A stretch of DNA of 64,000 nucleotides from Tipula vernalis (Eukaryota > Arthropoda > Insecta > Diptera > Tipulidae): the NCBI GenBank assembly GCA_958295665.1, contig OY282558.1, positions 117,356,838-117,420,837 on the forward strand. The letters are read 5' to 3'. Positions 58,283 to 64,000 of the stretch are shown here, one piece after another. Both the position numbers and the translations under genes were made by a program. The notes under the pieces are model-generated. The model ran no database searches and was not told the origin of the DNA. It was given only the letters and a program-made list of their open reading frames with translations. How positions within the stretch are numbered: the first letter of the stretch is position 1; the number at the start of each line of letters is the position of its first letter.

Positions 58283-58889
58283 CAGTACCCAACAGCACAA
58301 AAGATCTTTTAGGTCGTAGTGCTAGCCGCTTTTTGGGCAGGGTCAAAAAAAAAAAAAAAAAAAAAATTTATAATAATCGAAATAGTAATCAAATTTGTTT
58401 AATTTTTAGGATGTCACACATATGCATACTAAGATTCAAGAAATTAAGGCAAAAGTGCAGAGTCTAAAAAAATACGTTTCAGCCTTAACCTGTTGTATTG
58501 GGCGATAGCAATACAGTAGGATATATTTATATAGATGAAAAATTATACCTAGTTGGCAGCCCAATAAAAGCAGTTGACCTGTGCTTCAAAATTTTTCACG
58601 TGACCCAATCGAAATACCATATTGGAGCGGAGGCATTGTTGGTTTTTATACAACAGTGCGTTTATGGAATAAAGACTGACTGGGACAAAAATTTCATCTC
58701 AGTAAATAATTTAATAAGTACAGTTGAAAAGAAAAAACGGCTTGAGCTCACTTAAAATTACTGGTATATGTTTGTTTTAGTAAATTAACTTATACGAATT
58801 GTAATTTTATGAAATAATTGAATTATATTTGTACGATAATCTGATTGAATTATTTTTATTTAAATTTTAGGTTAATTTACTGATAACAT

Positions 58890-60898
58890 TAAATGGTATG
58901 CATAAATACTTTTAGGAGTAATCTAGTAATAAGTTTTAATTATATTATGAATTGTTTTAGTTGTAATTCACTAGTTAATTGTTATAAATCGTATATCACA
59001 CACATAAAAACATTCCATAAATCATTATGTGTTTTTATATGCAATGATTGTGATCCAAGGAGAGAATTCAATATTTTTGACTCCTTTAGAAAGCATATTA
59101 CAAAACATTTCAAAGTTAATGAACAATCTAAAATTAAAGTTCCTTGTAATTCAGCTAAAACAATTAATGATAAATTTGATGGCAATCCAATCAAAAACAC
59201 TATGAAATTTAATCAAACGCCATTTGTTTTATGTGAAGAACCTTATATAAATAATATTCAATATTGCAACATGAATTTAATAAGTAGTTTGTATTCAGGT
59301 AATTTAAATAAATTCCAAGTTCAAACGGTTACTCAGGAAATAACCAATTATATTTCAAATATTTCGACTGAATTGCATAAAAATATTTTAACTAGAATTA
59401 AAGAATTAGGAGAGTCGGACATTTGAAAAAATTCTAAATTTATCCCGGTATCCAAAGTTGGTGAATACTTGAATACAAAACGGGTTCAAAACAACCTCAT
59501 TTTAAGACCAATTAATGCCAAACTTAGTTATATTTCAATTGAGCACATTCTACAAAATTTCTTAGAACAGGGTAATGTTTTGAAGTGCATTATTAAATAT
59601 ACCGAAGAACTTAGTATCGAAAAGTCTACCATAAGCAATATCGTTCAAACGACATTCTGGCAGCAAAAACGAGACCACTTCCCTACTCAATCTTTAGTAA
59701 TTCCTTTGGTAATTTATTTCGATGATTTCGAAACTAATAATCCGCTTGGAAGTTCTGCTGGTATACAAAAATTAGGCTGTATATATATCTCAGTGGCTAA
59801 TTTGCCTCCAGAAGTTAGGTCCAAAATTAGAAAACATTTTTCTCGTTATGCTTTTTAATTCAATTGACAGGCAAGTTTATAATAACAAGATTATATTGGC
59901 CCCTCTAATTTCCGAACTAAAGCGATTGTGGGAATTTGGTTTCATTTTATCATTAAATGGAGAAACATTTCAGGCGTTTGTTATTGTTGTTGCGGTTGTA
60001 GGAGATAATTTGGGAGTTAATTCCATCCTTGGCTTTAATGAAAGCTTTAATTCGAACAGTTTTTGTAGAATGTGTTTGTACTAAATCAGAAACAAAAATG
60101 TTGTGTAAAGAGGACTCCTTTAAGTTAAGAAACGTTGAAAATTATACAAGTCAATTACGAGATACTAATCATAAGTTATTTGGAATTAAAGAAGAATGCT
60201 GCTTTAATGAGGTACCAGGATTTCACTGCACAGAAAATATAAGTGTAGATATCATGCACGATATCTTTGAAGGTGTTGCAAAATTAGAATTGGTATTAAT
60301 ACTCTACAATTTTATAACTGTCAAAAAATATTTTAATATCGAATTTATTAACTTCCGAATCAACAATTTTGATTATGGAATTAATAATAAAGTCAACAAA
60401 CCGAAAGAAATGACTTTGGATGCATTGAAACAAAAACGAATTAAGGGTAGTGCATCAGAAATATTATGTTTGCTCAATAACTTAGGCGTGATCATTGGTG
60501 ATGTAGTTCCTGAGTCTGATGAATTATGGGATTTGTATATTTTATTGCGTAAACTAGGAAAAATTGTTGTTTGTACTCAAATAAATGATACTGTTATTTA
60601 TGTCTTAGAAAATTTGATACAAGAGCATCACAATTTGTACATTAAACATTTTGGTTATAACTTAATACCAAAACACCATTTTATTACACACTATCCAGGC
60701 AGAATGCGCAAATTTGGTCCTCTCATCAATGTGTGGTCGATGAGATTTGAAGCTCATCATCAAGTATTTAAAAAAAATCGCTGCTAATACTAGATCCCGG
60801 AGAAATATTTGTTTAACAATTTCGAAAAGAAACCTTTTACAATTAAGTAAACGTAAAATTAATAATAAATATTTAAGTTTACCCCAACAATTTTAGGG
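58890..60898 (+). pseudogene. Gene B: zinc-finger plus TNP2-like protein of a CACTA-like family
   Basis: The ATG at 58893 opens a region with Cys/His pairs: 'NCFSCNSLVNCYKSYITHIK' and 'VFICNDCDP ... FRKHITKHF', i.e. C2H2-like fingers (residues about 15-70). An in-frame TGA at 59424 is followed by 'IPLVIYFDDFETNNPLGSSA', frameshifts near 59835 and 60065, then 'SVDIMHDIFEGVAKLEL', 'GVIIGDVVPESDELW' and 'HYPGRMRKFGPLINVWSMRF'. A further shift near 60775 leads to the last 'ICLTISKRNLLQLSKR' (about 60805-60850), ending at about 60895. The 'FDDFE ... LP ... LISELKRLWEFGF' order resembles the Transposase_21/TNP2 domain of CACTA elements. This is my best guess, not certain. Other copies lie at 3.9-4.9 and 12.0-13.0 kb. 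Confidence 0.6.
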
Positions 60899-61340
60899 AA
60901 GTCGGTTGAAGGGTATTGTATAATCCTTAAGCGTTTTTAAGGATAAATTAGCCTTTAATCGTGAGGTTTTAAAATTAAAAGCCACTTGAATTAATTTTTA
61001 TTTATTTTTGAACAATTTAATTTTGTACAATTTTATTGTTTTATAAAGTTTGTCTTCATTGACCAAAGAGCGAAAATTAATTAATTTATTAACAAAAAAG
61101 CAAAAAAAAGAAAATTTTATTTTATTACACAATTGACATTTGAAAAGGTTTTTTAGTTTTTTATGGTTTACGAAATTATAGCAATTATTATATACATGCT
61201 ATATTAACCGGTAATGATAATTAATAGGGTGTGTTTATTTTTTCATCTAATCCGAGTATAACAATTACATAAGTTAATGACTAAATTGAAAACTTGATAA
61301 TTTTGAAGCGGACTATTCATCATTCTCGCCGCCTTGAAAC
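60899..61340 (-). other. Putative 3' LTR/3' UTR zone of the Pao element
   Basis: AT-rich, non-coding. On the minus strand a purine-rich 'aaggcggcgagaatgatgaa' (about 61320-61340) follows the pol stop and could be the polypurine tract beside a 3' LTR. The LTR end and its second copy cannot be seen in this window, so this is inferred only from position. Confidence 0.35.
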
Positions 61341-61343
61341 CAA

Positions 61344-64000
61344 CTAGGTTTCAAAAAGTGGTTCAGGAAGTGGACACACCTTAACAACAGCTCGCTTGCA
61401 TTCCCCAGTGCTTGTTTTGACGGTTACTACTCGCACATATCCATCATTGCCAGCATGGGTTGTGACTATTCTTCCTAATTTCCATTTAAGAGGTGGTAAA
61501 TCATCTTATTTTAAGAGAACCAATTGACCGATCTCTAAATTTTTTGATTTTTTGTCCCAACATCGACGTTGTTGTGAACGTTTCCAGAAATGCTGAAATA
61601 ATTGTTGCACAATTTGCCATCTCTTGGTGGTTGGAATATTTTCGTTGATGTTAATTTCTGGGATATTCATCATTTGTCATCCAATCAGAAAATGAACAGG
61701 TGTAATAGCATTTAGATCATCTGGATTTGTTGATAACGCTGTAAGCGGTCTCGAATTGACGACAGCTTCAATTTGTTTGATGGCGGTTAAGAATTCCTCA
61801 TGTGTGAGTGCGGCATTACCGAATATCCGCCTAATATGATGTTTTGTGGTTTTGACAGCTGCTTCGTATAAACCTCCAAAATGAGGTGACCTAGGCGGTG
61901 CGAATTTCCACGTGATACCTTCATCTACACAATATCGATTTATTTGCGATTTGTTGACTTGATCGAAAATCTTGCGCAATTCTTGGTTTGCGCCAACAAA
62001 ATTCGTTGCATTGTCGGTAAATATAGTGGTGCATCTTCCTCTTGTAGCGATGAATCGTTTTAATGCGCCAATGAAAGAATTTGTACTCACGTCAGATACC
62101 AATTCTAAGTGTATTGCCTTTATTACGAAACACACAAATACCACTGACTGGTGCTTTAAATCGGCCTTTGAAGTGCACATAAAATGGCCCACATAGATCG
62201 ATCCCCACAATATAAAATGGAGGTGCTGGGGAAACTCTTTGTTCTGGTAGATTTCCCATAAATTGTGTCAAGTTGGATGGTCTCGAGTGGAAGCATCGTA
62301 TGCAGCGATTAACAACCTTTCTTGCAATTTTTCTTCCCCCTATTGCCCAATATTTCTCCTTGATCATTGCTAAGAGTGCTTGTGGACCTGGATGTAAATA
62401 GGAGTAATGATAATGATTAAAAATTGTTAGTGTAGCCTTATGATTTAACGGCAATATTAGTGGAAACTTTGATGTGTATGGCAGCTCTGAGTTTTTCAGA
62501 CGACCTCCAACTCGCAATAAACCATCTTTGTCAATGAACGGATTTAATGTTTTTAAATGACTGTTCTTTGAAATGTTTTGCTGGTTTGACAAAGATATCA
62601 AGTCTGATTGGAAATGTTGATATTGGATGCTCTTTATGATTAGATTGTGGCCTTCGGCAAGCTCTTCAACTACAAGTTCCCCAAATCTTCTTTCTTCTAT
62701 TGGTTTTCGGCAATTGTCCGCGAATCGACAAACATAAGCCATACTTCGTTGCAAAGATTTAAATTGTTGAATATATTTGTGGTTTAGTAGAACGTCTTCC
62801 TTTTCAGTTGTGAGAAGGCAAACAACCTTTAGTTGTTCTGGTAAAACTGGACATGGATCGGGTAGCGACTTTGGCCATTTGCATACAGGCTGACGAAGAT
62901 AATCAGGTCCATTTAACCATAAACTGCAATTTATAAGCTGTGCAGGCATCAGTCCTCGCGATATAACATCGGCTGCATTGTTTTCACTGGCAACGTGATT
63001 CCATTCCTCGATATTAGATAACCGATGAATTTCTGCTATTCGATTGGCCACAAACGCCTTTGAATGTGAGCTTGAAGATTTTATCCAATGCCAAACGATC
63101 GAAGAATCGGTCCAATAAAATATTTTATTGACTTTAACGTTCAGCTGCGACCGCACCTTCGACATCAATTGAGCAGTAAGCAGCGCAGCACAGAGCTCTA
63201 GCCTTGGCAGTGTAACTTTACTCAGCGGAGCAACACGTGATTTTGCACAAAACAAGGTAGTTGTGATATTATTGTGGTTGTTACATCGTATATATATCGC
63301 AGCTCCAAACGCCACTTCACTGGAGTCTCCGAAACCGTGAAGTTGTACATCAGTGGTGAGTTCGTAAGTTTCAATGAATCATTTAACGCGGAAATTATTT
63401 AAAAATGTAAGTTGGTTTCTAAAGTCACTCCATTTTGTATGCATTGATTGAGGTAACGACTCATCCCAATCTTGTTTTAATTTCCAGATTTGCTGAATAC
63501 AAATTTTTGCAACTAAAATTACGGGACCAGCCAATCCAAGAGGATCGAAAATACTAGCCGCTTCGGAGAGAACTAGACGCTTGGTTATTCTTTTTGGATT
63601 TGGTAATACCTTGACCATGTAGCAAAAATAATCTTTTTCGGGTTGCCAAAACATGCCTAGAGTTTTGATAACAATTTCGTTGTTAAGAACACGAAAACTT
63701 TCTTTATCAGCATCTGGAATATGTGATAAAAGTTCTACTGAGTTTGAACACCACTTTTTTAAATTCATCTCAGCTGTAGCAAGAAGCGAGACTACTTCTC
63801 TTTGAAGATACATTGCTTTATTGATAGAATTGCTACCGGTTAGCAGATCATCAACATACATATCGCTTTGCACGACTGTGCTTGCGAGTGGATGCGACTT
63901 TGCTTCTTCGTTACAAAGTTGCAACAAACAACGCGTGGCTAAATATGGAGCTGACGCGGTGCCGTAAGTGACCGTAGCCAAACGGTAAGTTTGTAGTTCA
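61344..64000 (-). pseudogene. Pao/BEL retrotransposon pol (5' part beyond window)
   Basis: Enters from the right edge within RT: 'ASAPYLATRCLLQLCNEEAK' and catalytic 'MYVDDLLTG' (about 63840-63865). The A17/Pao-type region follows ('SEAASIFDPLGLAGPVILVA'). A TGA at about 63379 interrupts. Then comes an RNase H-like region ('FGAAIY', 'LPRLELCAALLTAQLM', 'YWTDSSIVWHW'), then an HHCC zinc-binding integrase head (about 62300-62420, 'YLHPGPQALLAMIKEKYWAI'). The integrase core is 'IVGIDLCGPFY' (Asp), 'IFTDNATNFVGA' (Asp), 'SPHFGGLYEAAVK' (Glu), crossed by a frameshift near 62150. A stop at 61677 precedes a last basic domain 'PPLKWKLGRIVTTHAGNDGY' (about 61440-61500), the usual C-terminus of Pao pol, ending at 61344. 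Every catalytic residue is visible; three stops or more plus one shift inactivate it. Confidence 0.92.

Larger units (their letters stand above)
52981..58368 (+). mobile_element. Full-length LOA-clade non-LTR retrotransposon (5388 bp)
   Basis: Bounded by an 11-bp duplication TATAATAATCG (52970-52980 and 58369-58379). It has a leader (52981-53317), ORF1, ORF2 and an A-tail (about 58345-58366). The intact 5' end and TSD show target-primed insertion of a complete copy. It sits in the second traced intron of gene A in the sense orientation. ORF1 is broken by a homopolymer slip, and ORF2 by three stops and a frameshift, so it no longer codes for functional products. Confidence 0.93.
51949..58755 (+). 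pseudogene. Gene A (uncharacterised, intron-bearing; partner of gene B)
   Basis: Three exons can be traced. 51949-52035 follows acceptor 'ttggtatag'. A 71-bp GT-AG intron (52036-52106, 'gtaagt ... atgcag') leads to 52107-52944. A large intron 52945-58409 ('gtaagt ... aatttttag') leads to 58410-58755. The phase at the second junction is preserved. Exon 2 reads 'IINAFDINTYLDCTKGRLIK' and 'FKITSERLGQLAQQINRVF'; exon 3 ends 'VEKKKRLELT'. Frameshifts near 52660 and 58490 break it. The expected SAM-like first exons (seen at 13.1-13.5 kb) are not found upstream. Function unknown. It precedes gene B by about 140 bp in the same orientation. A full-length LOA retrotransposon lies in the large intron. 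Confidence 0.55.

Overview
The window is AT-rich (islands of higher G+C appear only inside young retrotransposon copies) and is almost entirely a layered graveyard of eukaryotic transposable elements. The families present (Jockey-, LOA-, Penelope-, Gypsy- and Pao/BEL-like retroelements; Tc3, mariner, pogo-like and hAT DNA transposons; a tRNA-derived SINE; GT-AG introns of 60-70 bp) point to an arthropod, most probably an insect. The sequence does not let me name the species. I see no convincing conserved host housekeeping gene, no rRNA, no functional tRNA and no CRISPR. Nearly every coding region carries stops or frameshifts.

Layout. 1-9 kb: AT-rich DNA, an inverted minisatellite (2.68-3.16 kb), a DUF4780-type LOA ORF1 fragment (3.2-3.7 kb), a decayed TNP2-like gene (3.9-4.9 kb), unrecognised decayed coding sequence (5.6-7.2 kb) and a seven-unit satellite (7.5-8.7 kb). 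9-20 kb: a GACAGACT microsatellite, a Gypsy RT fragment, a tRNA-derived SINE, more pieces of the TNP2-like/SAM-like gene pair, a MITE, a mariner pseudogene, and a satellite with a three-monomer higher-order period lying between inverted 54-bp repeats. 20-25 kb: a Jockey-type RT remnant carrying MITEs, in which about 1.7 kb is duplicated in tandem. 26-35.6 kb: Jockey-like ORF1 split by a hAT element, an antisense Gypsy remnant, then a nearly complete but damaged Jockey-like copy.

35.6-40.5 kb: a Penelope-like element (RT plus GIY-YIG-like region) split by a 3.6-kb pogo-like transposon that has 6-bp target duplications and a perfect 52-bp hairpin. 42.8-46.4 kb: a second LOA element, whose ORF1 is split by an unclassified 1.77-kb TIR element. 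46.5-48.2 kb: a fragment resembling an RNA-virus superfamily 1 helicase, abutting an unclassified transposase-like gene. 48.6-51.7 kb: two MITEs and a nearly intact Tc3-like transposon. 51.9-60.9 kb: the best copy of a two-gene family (intron-bearing gene A; zinc-finger/TNP2-like gene B), with a full-length LOA retrotransposon (11-bp TSD) inserted in an intron of A. 61.3-64.0 kb: Pao/BEL pol on the minus strand, running off the window.

How it fits together: the insertions are datable by nesting. The clearest are hAT in Jockey ORF1, the TIR element in LOA ORF1, pogo-like in Penelope, and LOA in the gene-A intron. The two elements that interrupt ORFs do so without frame damage at the junction, so the hosts were still coding-competent around the time of insertion. 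The most unusual items are the helicase-like fragment, the higher-order satellite, the A/B gene family present at three places, and the 6-bp TSD of the pogo-like element.
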